From: Gemella sp. zg-570
GTDB lineage: Bacteria; Bacillota; Bacilli; Staphylococcales; Gemellaceae
NCBI RefSeq assembly: GCF_018866345.1
Contig: NZ_CP076443.1
Location: 395,501 to 459,500, forward strand
Direction: 5' to 3'
Length of the DNA stretch: 64,000 nucleotides
Shown here: in pieces, positions 1 through 8,894 of the stretch
How the letters are laid out: each line of letters starts with the position of its first letter
Position numbering within the stretch: the stretch's first letter is position 1
Translations under genes and position numbers: made by a program
Notes under the pieces: generated by a model
Database searches by the model: none
Seen by the model: only the letters and a program-made list of their open reading frames with translations
Told to the model about the DNA's origin: nothing

Positions 1-59
1 TTTCTGAGGTTTAAGATTTGGATAGTGGTAATAGAATAAAAAATGAGATTGAAAAACAA

Positions 60-245
60 TCTTACTTTATAAGAATTAGGTAACAAAACAAATATAAGTC
101 ATCAAAATATTCATAAGTATGCACAAGGAATAATTTCAAATATACCAAAAGAAAAAATTGAAATTATAGTAAAAGTAATAAAAACAAGCCCGAGTTATCT
201 TTATGGATGCCTTATTTTACAAAAGCAAAGAAACAATAAGCTATA
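60..245 (+). pseudogene. Remnant of a phage XRE-family repressor
   Basis: The plus strand reads as part of a helix-turn-helix repressor: NISHQNIHKYAQGIISNIP, then a KTSPSYLYG stretch, which matches the usual SQ..V.KYE.G...P and TSP.YL.GW pattern of CI-like phage repressors. There is no usable start and an in-frame stop lies just upstream. It is the first recognisable piece of a decayed prophage that continues to about 2750. The assignment rests on about 50 residues only. Confidence 0.5.
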
Positions 246-510
246 AAAAGCCAGTGCCTATACCTGGGAGAGTATCGATATCACTAGAAACTAAAGGAGA
301 TCCCGAAAGTTTTTATCTTGATGGAATATAATATTACACAATATAAAATAACAAGGAACATGACGGATATTTACAGCGAAGATTGCAAAAGATATTATTT
401 TACAAAAAGAGATATTATAAAAGGGACAGGATATGGTTTTATTATGAATCTAGTAGTAAACTGGATTAAAAGAAACAAGAGAAAGACTAGTAAGAAATAT
501 CTTAAATGAT
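241..510 (+). pseudogene. Remnant of a phage major tail protein
   Basis: The segment KPVPIPG-V-ISLE-GDPESFYLDG aligns closely with the tail tube protein at 35875-36339 (KPVPIPGAVKISLEPNGEPESFYADG). The following residues match YYTI and NNM in other frames, so several small frameshifts have accumulated. No intact reading frame remains, although a 63-aa chance frame starts at 318. This fixes the identity of the 5' debris as a diverged relative of the prophage further right. Confidence 0.65.
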
Positions 511-943
511 ATATTAGTAATGAAGTATATTACATTTGAGCTAAGGCTTCCAGTAGATATTCCAGTTTAGATCTCGGAGGTGTTATTGTATTTAGCAAGA
601 AAAACGCAAATGATAATAAACCATCTTGCATAACTAATTTTAATTTAAAGATAAAAGGAGATATGGAAACTTCTGAGGCTGGCACTAACTAAGTACTCTA
701 AACAAAGCAAAATCTAAGAATGATAAAAATATTACAGGACTATTTAATAAAATAGAACTAGGTAAAGTAGTTACAAAGAAATTTATAAATACAAGTGACT
801 ACCTTATGAAATACAAAAGACAACTAGTATCAATTATAGAATTTCCCTCAAAATAAAAAACATATGTGATAACCATTATGAAGATAGTACGGAAAGAATA
901 AGACTCGGCTAAATAAAAATAAAAAATTAGAAAGGAAAAGAGA
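511..943. other. Decayed phage DNA, no intact gene
   Basis: No intact gene is visible. At about 575-595 the sequence ggaggtgttattgta followed by tagcaagaaaa resembles the ribosome binding site and first codons of the tape measure gene at 36964-36985. The rest (620-860) shows only short open stretches in all frames. It sits where the tail chaperone, tape measure and tail-tip genes would lie in the homologous prophage, so most of those genes have been deleted here. Confidence 0.35.
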
Positions 944-2239
944 GTGAAAGGACAAGCTAGAATAATACTAAGAGATATAAAGACAGGAGTAGAGGAAGAA
1001 TATATATGAGATAATTTAGTAACTAAAGCAGTAGAAGATTTATTCTCTACCAATATTAGCGGAATGCTTTATAAGGCAAGAGTAAACTTCTTTAATTCAA
1101 ATTTTCCTTTAGGTAAAAAAGCTATTGTAGAAATATTAATCTTTGAAGATAAATTAGAAGAAAATGTAGATAAGTCACCTTTTTATTTTTATAATTTTAA
1201 GTGTGGTATTAGAGTATGGACTATATGGGGTTAGTCCAATATAATGTGTTTTATTTGAATAGAATATATTATAACAATTATTCTGTTTGAATTTTTTCTG
1301 GCATAATAGTATGTTTATCAGCAACTCCTACTTTTTTAAGTAAGTTATAAGTTAGTCCTATATTTATTAGGTCTTTTTTGATGTTTTTTATTAATATTTC
1401 TCCTGTATCTTTTAGTACTATACTTGTAAATTCTCCTTTTTAAAGTCTATCTCGACATTACTAATGGTCGTTAGTTTTTCTGTTAATGTTTTAATAGCTC
1501 TTTCTATTGTTGATACCACTAGAAATTTATCATTTTTATATACATATCCCATGTAAGATCTTTCGCCTAGACAAAGAATTAAATCTAGTGAAGATATCGT
1601 TCCCTTACCTTGATAATTTGTAAAGTTTCAAATAAATTTATATCCATTATATATTTTTTCTGATTCTACTTGATTAAGACTTCCTCTTTTTGTACTCGCA
1701 CTATCACTTGAATCGTTTTAGGAAAATGCTACTATATTATTATTTGAAGGGGCATAGTACCTGTCTTTCAAAGAAGAAGTATTGGATTTCATGGATATAA
1801 AGTTTAGAGTCTCAGGATTAACATTAAAACGAAATATCTCAAATTATGAGCTTATCAGCATTCAGCATTAAGGGATAATTATATATATTTATTAGAATCA
1901 CAAAACAAAGGATTTATAAGATTAATTTAGAAAATAAGGTAGATGTTAAATATATAGAATATCCAATATAAATAGGTTATATAGATATGATAAATGATTG
2001 AATTTATCATAAATACAAAAGATGGAGTCATCTTTAAAAGGAAAATAAAATATATAGAAAACCGCTCAAAGATATTTATCTATGCTCCATATATTTATTA
2101 TTTTTATGCAGATGATAGATCATCTATAAATAAGAGAATATCAATTATAACTTCTTATCTATCAACAATAAATAATCTAGCTAGTCCAATAATAAAAACA
2201 GTAAAGAAAATTATGAAAATAATATACATAATAAGGTAG
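944..2239 (+). pseudogene. Remnant of a phage tail fibre or receptor-binding gene
   Basis: A GTG start at 944 opens a stretch parallel to the N-terminus of the protein at 41835-43193 (MKG..., NLVT..V...L, then GKKAI-EILIFEDKLEE against MGGILLFKDRIEEE). The end is also recognisable: the frame at 1994-2239 (81 aa) has INNL, KT..K.MKI-Y, matching the C-terminus of the same protein (TINNLSKTLEKTAEKTMKITYY), and 1860-1985 matches the part before it. The middle is scrambled and partly covered by an open stretch on the other strand. The gene is dead. Confidence 0.6.
1240..1740 (-). pseudogene. Unidentified decayed gene fragment
   Basis: On the minus strand two frames, joined by a shift near 1440, read SSLDLILCLGERSYMGYVYK, then STIERAIKTLTEKLTTISNV, then a stretch with DTGEILIKNIKKDL. 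It looks like genuine coding sequence, with sensible hydrophobic/charged periodicity, but it has no start and several stops. I do not recognise a family. It interrupts the tail fibre remnant, so it may be an inverted or inserted piece. Confidence 0.3.
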
Positions 2240-2244
2240 GAAGC

Positions 2245-2440
2245 ATGAAATCACTAGTAATATTTCATCAATTAAATTTTTCATTTTTAGGAGTCTTAAC
2301 AGCAAATATTATAGGAGATTATGATCGCTTCTTAAAAATATTAATTATATTCATAATAATATACTACTAAACAGGACTAATGGCTACATTAGTAGAGAGA
2401 AAAAAGAATCTCAAAAAATGTTTCAAAAATTTTTGATAAA
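2245..2440 (+). pseudogene. Remnant of a phage holin
   Basis: An ATG at 2245 opens a short frame with VLTANIIGDYDRFLKILIIF, a stop, then TGLMATLVERKKN. It aligns with the intact holin at 43195-43599 (VLGAFLGGMDGLIYALLAF and VTGIMCAIDKKE). It follows the tail fibre remnant directly, exactly as in the better preserved prophage. A stop codon after IIYY and a later frameshift kill it. Confidence 0.55.
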
Positions 2441-2752
2441 ATTAAAGCAAATAGTGTAGAAGAAGACTATAAATTACTAAAGTATAAATATAACGATTAT
2501 AGATTTTTATGATTAAATAAAGAAAATAAAAAGGGGATACAGGAAATATTAGACACTATAGAAATATGTAAGTAATATAAAATGTCATATTTACTAGAAT
2601 ATATCTTGTTTTTTAGGCAATGTTAGTGAGAGTTTTAAAGAAAAATAAGAAGTGAAACTATATTATAAAAAAAGCATTATTATATTTAAAAGGAGAAAAT
2701 AATAATAAATTAGCTATACAAATAAAGCAATACATAAAAGAGAATTTTTCAT
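2441..2752 (+). pseudogene. Unidentified remnant, possibly a TPR or Rgg-like regulator C-terminus
   Basis: Broken open stretches read KANSVEEDYKLLKYKYNDY, EILDTIEIC, MSYLLEYILFF and YYKKALLYLKGENNNKLAIQ. The alternation of short helices is reminiscent of the helical repeat half of Rgg/MutR-type regulators, but the match is weak. There are at least three stops. The piece lies immediately before a terminator-like hairpin and the strong promoter at 2884. Confidence 0.2.
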
Positions 2753-2775
2753 AGAGAAAGCTTCTCTTTTTTATT
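2753..2775 (+). terminator. Rho-independent terminator-like hairpin
   Basis: A 6-bp stem (agagaa / ttctct) with a 3-nt loop is followed directly by a T-rich tract. It marks the right edge of the decayed prophage segment before the independent promoter at 2884. Confidence 0.55.
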
Positions 2776-2883
2776 TTATATAACTCAAACAAAAACGTCA
2801 TATTATAAAATGATAATTAATAGCTAGAGAATTGAAAATTATAAAAGAATAAATAGAAAAACACAAAAACATATTAAAAAATA

Positions 2884-2912
2884 TTGACAACGAAATTTTG
2901 AGGATGTATAAT
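2884..2912 (+). promoter_or_regulatory. Consensus sigma-A promoter
   Basis: TTGACA at 2884-2889 and TATAAT at 2907-2912 are both perfect consensus boxes with an optimal 17-bp spacer. A good ribosome binding site (agggagg) and ATG follow at 2926 and 2941. It presumably drives the small decayed gene at 2941 and possibly the operon at 3319-5967. Confidence 0.8.
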
Positions 2913-2940
2913 TCATAAAAAAGATAGGGAGGAAATATTT

Positions 2941-3197
2941 ATGAAAAATAAAGTATTAAAAATAATAACAATAAATTTAATTTTTTCAACATTATTAGTA
3001 ATTGGATATACACAAGGGAGTTTTGGTGTAAATCCAGGATAGATAAATATTACTATCTAAGAATTTCAAATATAGAAAATGTAGATATGTTTAAATTAAA
3101 TACCAATAAAATATTGTTACTTAATCTAATTATATCGGTATTAATATATTTATTAACGATAGATTACAGTGTAGCATTATCATTTATATTAGTGTAA
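2941..3197 (+). pseudogene. Frameshifted small membrane protein
   Basis: After a perfect promoter and strong ribosome binding site, an ATG at 2941 opens a 33-codon frame with a basic start and a hydrophobic segment (INLIFSTLLVIGY), ending at 3040-3042. A one-step frame change at that point continues as DKYYYLRISNIENVD..., then a second hydrophobic segment (ILLLNLIISVLIYLL) and a stop at 3195-3197. I read it as a two-helix membrane protein of about 84 residues inactivated by a frameshift. The 33-aa product could alternatively be a real signal-peptide-like peptide. Confidence 0.4.
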
Positions 3198-3318
3198 ATT
3201 ATATAATTACATTTTTATTTATCTGGAAAATAAAAAAGATGAATATAATAAATTCGTTTAAAAACGTAGTTTTATTATAGATACAAAAAGTATACTATAA
3301 CTAATAGGGGAGACTATT

Positions 3319-3702
3319 ATGACTAAATTAATTGTAACAGAAGAACATGCAACAAAAGAGTTAAGAAAATTTTTCACTTTATTAAAAGTAGAAGGTGTGG
3401 ATTTAAAAATGCCTAATACATACATGGATGAAGTTTGGCACCATATGTTAGAAGATGATAAAGAATATAAAGAATTTTGCTTAGAAACTGCAGGAGCTTA
3501 TATAGAACATGTACCAAATAAAGCTAAATTTCCAGAAGAATTAGCTTGGGTAAAATTATATGAAAATAAATTTGGTAAATTAGATATATCATGGTTTGTA
3601 ACAGGAGAGGGTAACTTCCAAGAAAAAGAATATGAAGAATATATAAAAACGGGAGTATTAAAAATGTCTTGGGATTGCTCAGCAATTATAGAAGATATGT
3701 AG
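3319..3702 (+). CDS. GRDP-like domain protein with C-terminal WDC tail
   Basis: This 127-aa acidic protein has a good ribosome binding site (aggggag) seven bases before the ATG. Residues 36-66 carry MDEVWHHM, then YKEFC and EHVP, which resembles the D.VWH...Y..FC...HHVP signature of bacterial glycine-rich-domain-containing (GRDP) proteins, although the glycine-rich part is absent. The last 13 residues (KMSWDCSAIIEDM) form a distinct tail containing the second of only two cysteines. It lies 9 bases upstream of an unknown gene and in front of an ABC exporter. A precursor with an enzyme-like leader is one possible reading, but this is speculation; a structural or immunity role is equally possible. 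Confidence 0.5.
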   Translation: MTKLIVTEEHATKELRKFFTLLKVEGVDLKMPNTYMDEVWHHMLEDDKEYKEFCLETAGAYIEHVPNKAKFPEELAWVKLYENKFGKLDISWFVTGEGNFQEKEYEEYIKTGVLKMSWDCSAIIEDM

Positions 3703-3711
3703 GGAAATACT

Positions 3712-4341
3712 ATGAATGAAAAATTTTTAAAGTATATAGAAAAAATAGATATGATTTGTCCATATCTAAAATCATCAATAGATAAAAATTTGTTGAATTG
3801 CACAGAGGTTGTTTTAAGTTCAGAGAATACTGATGAAAAATTATCTAAATACATATTCTATAAATCATTGATTTTAACAGAAAAATTTAGAAAAGCAAGA
3901 CATAATTTATCTGAGAGAGATATGATATTCTATACAAAAAATATAATTTTTGATGTGGACGATTTATCATATAGACAGTGGGAAAAGATAATATCTTGGT
4001 CACATTACACGTTAAAAGAGTTATTTTCATCTGAGCAGATTATGTTTGGGAAATTTTGGAAAGGGGAGGAAATTGTCAGCAAGATCACTAATAAAATGCT
4101 ACCAATTCCAGAAATTACGTTTATTTCGATAAGAACAGCTGTAAAAAGCAGGGATCCTAGATTATTGAGTAAAATCAAAGAATTTGCAAAAATAATAAAA
4201 GAAAGTAATTTCAAAAATAAAGTTGAATATCCATCTTATATTTTAAAAAATTATAAATTGTTAGAATTTGAAGACTTATGTGAAAGTGGGTACTACGAAT
4301 CATTAAAAAGAAAATTAACAGATAAGCTACTTAAAAAGTAG
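3712..4341 (+). CDS. Hypothetical 209-aa protein between a GRDP-like protein and an ABC exporter
   Basis: The frame begins 9 bases after the preceding gene, with a ribosome binding site (agggaaa) in the gap. The protein is soluble, rich in Lys, Ile and Glu and predicted mostly helical, with no signal peptide or membrane segment. Candidate landmarks are a YRQWEKI segment and a C-terminal RKLTDKLLKK. I do not recognise a family. Its fixed position between the GRDP-like gene and the exporter suggests that the three products act together. The last codons overlap a 12-bp hairpin. Confidence 0.6.
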   Translation: MNEKFLKYIEKIDMICPYLKSSIDKNLLNCTEVVLSSENTDEKLSKYIFYKSLILTEKFRKARHNLSERDMIFYTKNIIFDVDDLSYRQWEKIISWSHYTLKELFSSEQIMFGKFWKGEEIVSKITNKMLPIPEITFISIRTAVKSRDPRLLSKIKEFAKIIKESNFKNKVEYPSYILKNYKLLEFEDLCESGYYESLKRKLTDKLLKK

Positions 4342-4347
4342 CTTATC
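4321..4347 (+). terminator. Perfect 12-bp hairpin at a gene junction (attenuator-like)
   Basis: The arms 4321-4332 and 4336-4347 are perfectly complementary with a 3-nt loop, and the right arm runs into a short AT tract without a full T-run. The hairpin covers the stop codon of the 209-aa gene, 28 bases before the exporter ATG. It could attenuate transcription or protect the upstream mRNA. Confidence 0.5.
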
Positions 4348-4374
4348 TTAATTGTCATAATATGGAGGATTTAT

Positions 4375-5967
4375 ATGAAACAGTATTTTAAAATATTACG
4401 GTTAGATCAAAGCTTAACTCTAATATTCTCATTGATTAAAACGATATTGCTTCTGACTGCAGTAGGCTATATTCAGAAGATTTTCGATTCTATGATAAAT
4501 AAAGATTTTAGTAGTGGAATTTATAATTTAAAGATACTTGCAGTAATAACTACTGTTTATTTCGTATTTATTTTTATAGGTCAATACTTACTTAGGAAAT
4601 TATTCTTTCTGGGTAATTTTACTTTTATGAAATTTTTATATTCGCAAATTTTGAAGAAAGATTATTCCGATATGAAAGATGAATCATCAGGGCAAGTTCT
4701 ATCTAAAATTACCAATGACAGTAAAAGAATATCTGACTGGTATTCACAAGGGGTTGTACTTATGGTTATGCAGGCACTGGTATTTATAGTGACTGTTACT
4801 TATATGCTTGTGTACAATATTTATGTAACATTTGCTATGTTAGTATTAACTTTTTTGTGTTTCCTTGTTGTTCAAAATGTTAGTAAAAAAATGTCAGATG
4901 TTGTAAAGGAAGATCAAGCCTTAGTTGCCAGATCTAATCAATACATTTTAGAATCACTAAATTCATTATTAGATGTAAAACAATTAAGGAAAGAATCTTA
5001 TTTTATAAAAGGATTTAATTCTCTAATTGAAGAAAGAATAGATAAAAACAAAGCTGTTGCTAAGTATTTTTCTTTATATGTTGGCACATCAACGATAATA
5101 GCCTTTGTCTTGCCCATAATTTCAATTATTATTTCATCTTATTTTATAATTAATGACCAAATGACAGTAGGGTCAGCAGTAGCCTTGTACACATACTCAA
5201 GAATGTTAGACGAACCAGTGCGTTCAATTTCTATCCAAATAGGAATTTATGAAACTAGTAAAAAGATGGAAGAAAACTTTGTTGATTTGGTTTCTTATAA
5301 AACAAAAGAAAAAGAGAAATTAGAAGCTTTTGAAAAATTAAGTCTTGATATTAATTATTTTAAACATAATGAAGGATCTGTTAAGATTTTGGAAAATCTA
5401 AAAATAGAAGTAAACAGAGGCGACTTTGTTCTTCTTAAAGGAGCTAGTGGTGTAGGTAAATCTAGTCTTGTTGATATAATAATGAATAATGTAAAAACAA
5501 GTGATGAAACATTTGCAGGAAAACTAAGATGGAATGATAGTGAACTTGTTTTAAAGGATACTTATTCAAGAATTTTAAAAACAAGCCAATCTCCACTGAT
5601 ATTTGAAAAATCTCTAAGAGAAAATATTCTATTGGGTGATGATAATTTAGAAAGGAGACTTACAGAAGTACTTTATGTGGTTGGACTAACAGAACTAGTA
5701 GAAGAAAAAGGTCTTAATTATGAATTAACTAAAAATGGGGATAACTTATCAGGCGGACAAAAACAAAGATTATCTCTAGCAAGGATCTTAATCAGGAGAC
5801 CAGAGTTTTTAGTATTAGATGAACCTACTAGTGCTTTAAATGATAGTTTATCAAAAGAAATTGCCCAAAATATAAGTGACTACTGCACTAGATATCAAAT
5901 GACAACGTTAGTAGTTTCTCATTCAAGTGATTTTGATGAATTTGCAACTAAAGAGATACACTTATGA
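4375..5967 (+). CDS. ABC exporter half-transporter (permease-ATPase fusion)
   Basis: This 530-aa type I exporter has an N-terminal transmembrane domain (about residues 15-290, roughly six hydrophobic segments) fused to an ATPase domain. Visible ATPase motifs are Walker A GASGVGKSS near 356-364, the signature LSGGQKQR near 458, Walker B FLVLDEPTS near 480, and the switch histidine in VVSHS. There is no N-terminal C39 peptidase domain, so it does not cleave leaders itself. A ribosome binding site (ggagg) precedes the ATG. Being alone, it would act as a homodimer. Its neighbours suggest export of a peptide or small metabolite, but the substrate is unknown. Confidence 0.85.
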   Translation: MKQYFKILRLDQSLTLIFSLIKTILLLTAVGYIQKIFDSMINKDFSSGIYNLKILAVITTVYFVFIFIGQYLLRKLFFLGNFTFMKFLYSQILKKDYSDMKDESSGQVLSKITNDSKRISDWYSQGVVLMVMQALVFIVTVTYMLVYNIYVTFAMLVLTFLCFLVVQNVSKKMSDVVKEDQALVARSNQYILESLNSLLDVKQLRKESYFIKGFNSLIEERIDKNKAVAKYFSLYVGTSTIIAFVLPIISIIISSYFIINDQMTVGSAVALYTYSRMLDEPVRSISIQIGIYETSKKMEENFVDLVSYKTKEKEKLEAFEKLSLDINYFKHNEGSVKILENLKIEVNRGDFVLLKGASGVGKSSLVDIIMNNVKTSDETFAGKLRWNDSELVLKDTYSRILKTSQSPLIFEKSLRENILLGDDNLERRLTEVLYVVGLTELVEEKGLNYELTKNGDNLSGGQKQRLSLARILIRRPEFLVLDEPTSALNDSLSKEIAQNISDYCTRYQMTTLVVSHSSDFDEFATKEIHL

Positions 5968-6059
5968 TATGAGATAATAATTCGGAAATTAAAATAAACT
6001 TATTGTATAGGAAGAAATAATCTTTAAAAAGATTTTAGTTTAAGATTTTATAACAAGTA

Positions 6060-7184
6060 TATTATATCAAGTATTGAGTGCATATTTACTGGCATGCTGT
6101 AGTAATTTGTTATAGTAGAATTGTAATTACGATAATTGGTGCAAGTAAGTTAATTATGTGGGATATTTTTATCGACTTTAGTTGCTGGGATCTTAGACAA
6201 ATTTAATAAGTTATATTTTATAAAATTGTTAATTACTGCACGAATTTATTAATAGTAGGTATAATTTTATTATAAGGTAAATTTGAATTTACAGTAATGA
6301 TAAGTATAGTTATGTTTTTATCTGCTATTATAGGGAACTTACATGTACCAACCTTAGGAATCTATAATTTCTATTTTATATAAAAAAATGAAAAATTATA
6401 TAAAAATAATTCTCTAGCAATAACGTTTAGTCAAATATAAAGTATAGTGGTAATTTTTATATATGTAATATATATTACATTTTTAGATTTTAAACAAACC
6501 CTGCTTGCCTTACTATTTATAAGTATATTATTTTTGACATCTATTGTGAATTTAAAAATGAATGTAGTTACTTATACAAGTTCTAATTCTTCTATACAAA
6601 ATATTAAAGAAGGAATTTCATATATTTTTAAAAAAATTATAGTAAGAAGTATAGTTACCATTGGTCTATTAACAAACTTCTGTTTTTGGAGTATATTTTT
6701 ATTATTACCTAAAATTTCAGTAGATTCATTTTCATTTTTTAAAGGGAGTCACAGTTTCTTAGAATTAGCATTTTCTGTATTTGAAATAATATACTGTAGT
6801 ATATTTTATAAATATTTAGTTGTTGTAACTAATAAGTTTAAAATTTTTAATATTACCTTAATTTTACAAAGTTCAGCTTTATTTATCATAGGTTTAATGT
6901 TATTACTAGAAAATGTATATTTATCTTATCTAATAATAGTAGTATTATGGACAGTATATGTTAGATAAATAGACTGGTGTCTATCTCATATTTTAGTACT
7001 GTTCAAAAGAATATTCCTGAAAAAATTATGGCTATTGTTATTTGTGTAATCTTAAGTATATTTTTTAGTTAATCCTATAGTAGCAGTATTAAGAGGATAT
7101 ATTGTGAATTATGCAGTAATTTCTACAATAGTTATACTATTTTCATGTATAATATTAATCACAGATAGCGATAATAACTTTTAA
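6060..7184 (+). pseudogene. Degraded MFS transporter
   Basis: Fragments in several frames read as one major facilitator: ATLVAGIL-DKFNK (the loop 2-3 motif) near 6180, hydrophobic helices from 6290, an intact 173-aa piece at 6447-6968 with five or six helices, and a final helix pair ending near 7184. Frame changes and stops occur near 6110, 6250, 6380 and 6966. It follows the ABC exporter and may once have been the exporter or immunity pump of the same locus. Confidence 0.6.
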
Positions 7185-7304
7185 GGTTAAAGGAGTAAAA
7201 GGGAAATTCTATCTTAAAATAAAATTATATTATTATATTTTTTATAAAAAATTTCTAAAAATACTACTTAAGCCATAAGACTTTGTCCTTTATCTATTAG
7301 GAGA

Positions 7305-7622
7305 ATAGATAAAAGAATAATAATAAGATTAAGAGAAAAAGGTTTAATTTACAAAAAATATCAGAAAAACTAGATCTATAAATAAACACAGTAAAATCAT
7401 ATTGTAGAAGAAATAAAGAAAATATAGAAAAATAAAAAAATGAATATTTAGAGTGTAGAACAAGGAAAAGGGAGGATAAGAAGATTCTGTTTAGACAAAT
7501 GTAGAAATAAATGGTAATAAAAATCTGAATATAGTAGAAAAAAAGCATATTATCAATTTAAATGTATAAACTGCAAAAATGAATTTGAAGCTTACGGGAA
7601 TAAACATAGAAAATATTTTAAT
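7305..7622 (+). pseudogene. Remnant of an HTH/zinc-finger protein of recombinase modules
   Basis: Starting at a mutated start codon (ATA) 5-6 bases behind a good ribosome binding site (taggaga), broken frames read IRLREKGLIYKKISEKLDL, NTVKSYCRRNKE, then FKCINCKNEFEAYGNKHRKYF. This matches the intact 132-aa protein at 44698-45096 (LRKKGLGYKRIAVILGLS, NTVKSYCRREK, CGETFKSYANKTRKYC). At least three stops are present. It is the distal end of the decayed prophage, separated from the rest (1-2750) by the 2.9-7.2 kb segment. Confidence 0.65.
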
Positions 7623-7765
7623 GCATTACACTTTTTAGTCTATTTATTATTGTATGGATATTGTTCGTTTTTTAAAAATTTAGCAAATTAAAATATTATA
7701 TTTCTTTTATTGAAACTAAAATCAATATTAAAAATTATGAGAATTAAAATCGGTTAAAGTATATT

Positions 7766-7820
7766 ATTATATAAAAATTTCGAGCGGTATTTAATCTATT
7801 GCTCGAAATTTTTATATAAT
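7766..7820. terminator. Bidirectional terminator with perfect 20-bp stem
   Basis: Positions 7766-7785 and 7801-7820 are perfect inverted copies (attatataaaaatttcgagc and its complement) around a 15-nt loop. The A/T runs at both outer ends make it a plausible terminator in both directions. It lies 76 bases beyond the stop codon of the minus-strand peptide operon and is the likely end of that transcript. Confidence 0.75.
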
Positions 7821-7895
7821 TGTAATGTTACTTTGATTTTTATTAGGGTTCTATTATTTTAATAACAATACAATAGATACTATAATAATTATAAT

Positions 7896-8069
7896 TTAAT
7901 AATCCATTGAAACTCTAGGTCTACTTCCTCCACCTTTAGCAAAAACAAATCCGTAATCTTTTTCTAAGTTTTCTGAATTTATTAATTGTAGTTCCAATTC
8001 ATCTAATTCTTCTAGGATTTCTTGAATTTCTATATTGTCAATATCTAAATTAAAAGTATTCTCATTCAT
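7896..8069 (-). CDS. Candidate RiPP precursor peptide ending in GGGSRPRVSMDY
   Basis: This 57-codon gene was found by reading the minus strand. It has a near-perfect ribosome binding site (aaaggaggtgat) just before the ATG at 8069. Residues 1-38 form a strongly acidic, helix-prone leader (EILEELDELELQLI, then NSENLEKD). The C-terminus switches to a small, basic, Gly-rich stretch: FAKGGGSRPRVSMDY, with Arg50 and Arg52. There is no cysteine and no signal peptide. It lies 32 bases after the last ABC permease gene and before the terminator at 7766-7820. It shares the terminal pattern R-x-S-x-x-Y with the other precursor at 15745. Leader/core layout and the arginase gene in the same operon make a modified peptide likely; the product is unknown. 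Confidence 0.65.
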   Translation of the reverse strand: MNENTFNLDIDNIEIQEILEELDELELQLINSENLEKDYGFVFAKGGGSRPRVSMDY

Positions 8070-8101
8070 TAAATATCACCTCCTTTTAGAACCCTGTTTT
8101 A

Positions 8102-8893
8102 CTATGAGCCTGTACTTTGATATCTTTTTAATCCAAAATTCCATATTGTTTTGTATACTAGTAGGACTAGCAGAAGACCAATAAACATTAATAGTAAGCT
8201 TTCTAAATCAAAAATATTTGTATAATTTATTAAATTTATCACTGGAAAATATCCTACAAATGAGAAAGGAATAATCACTAATACTACTTTTATAAAAAAT
8301 GGATAGATATTAATAGGGTAATTTGACAACTCATATAACTGCCATAAAATTGATTTTATCCCATCATTTGTTATTGAAAAGAAACTAAATGATACTAAGG
8401 CGAGATATATTGCTTCTCTTACTAAGACTGCAGATATTGTAAATAAAATAAACTTTATTAAAAATATGAAAGTTATATTAATATCTAAATTGTATAATGC
8501 AAAAACAATAATAATTATCCCTGTTATTAACTCAAATAAAGCTTCTTCATCTAATTGAAAAATAATAAATTGGTAAAGGATATTAAGAGGTCGTAATAAA
8601 AACAAATCTAACTCTCCTGTTTGTATCAAATAAGGAACTTCTAATGTTGTAACAAAGAAAAATTCCCATAAGGCTGCTGTCAAAGTTAAAAAACCATACA
8701 TAAATAATATTTGATATAAAGAAAATCCACCAATTATATCTGTATAATTTAGAGTAATAAGTAATATAAATAAGGTAGTAAAACTATCAAGTAAGTATCC
8801 TAAATTCCCTACTAAAAAATCTAGCTTATAACTTAGTATTCTTTTTGTATCCATTTTTAGAAATTCTAAATATAAATATAAGTGCTTCTTCAT
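8102..8893 (-). CDS. ABC-2 type exporter permease (DUF990-like)
   Basis: A 263-aa membrane protein with about six hydrophobic helices. The N-terminal YLYLEFLKMDTKRILSYKLDF and the internal GELDLFLLRPLN segment are typical of the ABC-2 family 6 (DUF990) permeases that work in pairs with a second permease and one ATPase. It begins one base after the stop of the previous permease gene. The three genes at 8102-10644 form a complete exporter, presumably for the product of this operon, or for self-protection. Confidence 0.8.
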   Translation of the reverse strand: MKKHLYLYLEFLKMDTKRILSYKLDFLVGNLGYLLDSFTTLFILLITLNYTDIIGGFSLYQILFMYGFLTLTAALWEFFFVTTLEVPYLIQTGELDLFLLRPLNILYQFIIFQLDEEALFELITGIIIIVFALYNLDINITFIFLIKFILFTISAVLVREAIYLALVSFSFFSITNDGIKSILWQLYELSNYPINIYPFFIKVVLVIIPFSFVGYFPVINLINYTNIFDLESLLLMFIGLLLVLLVYKTIWNFGLKRYQSTGS

Positions 8894-8894
8894 T

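Noticed and set aside
799-1053. 84-aa minus-strand frame as a membrane protein gene
   Set aside because: It lies opposite a stretch with clear similarity to the tail fibre gene and has no ribosome binding site. It is a shadow frame.
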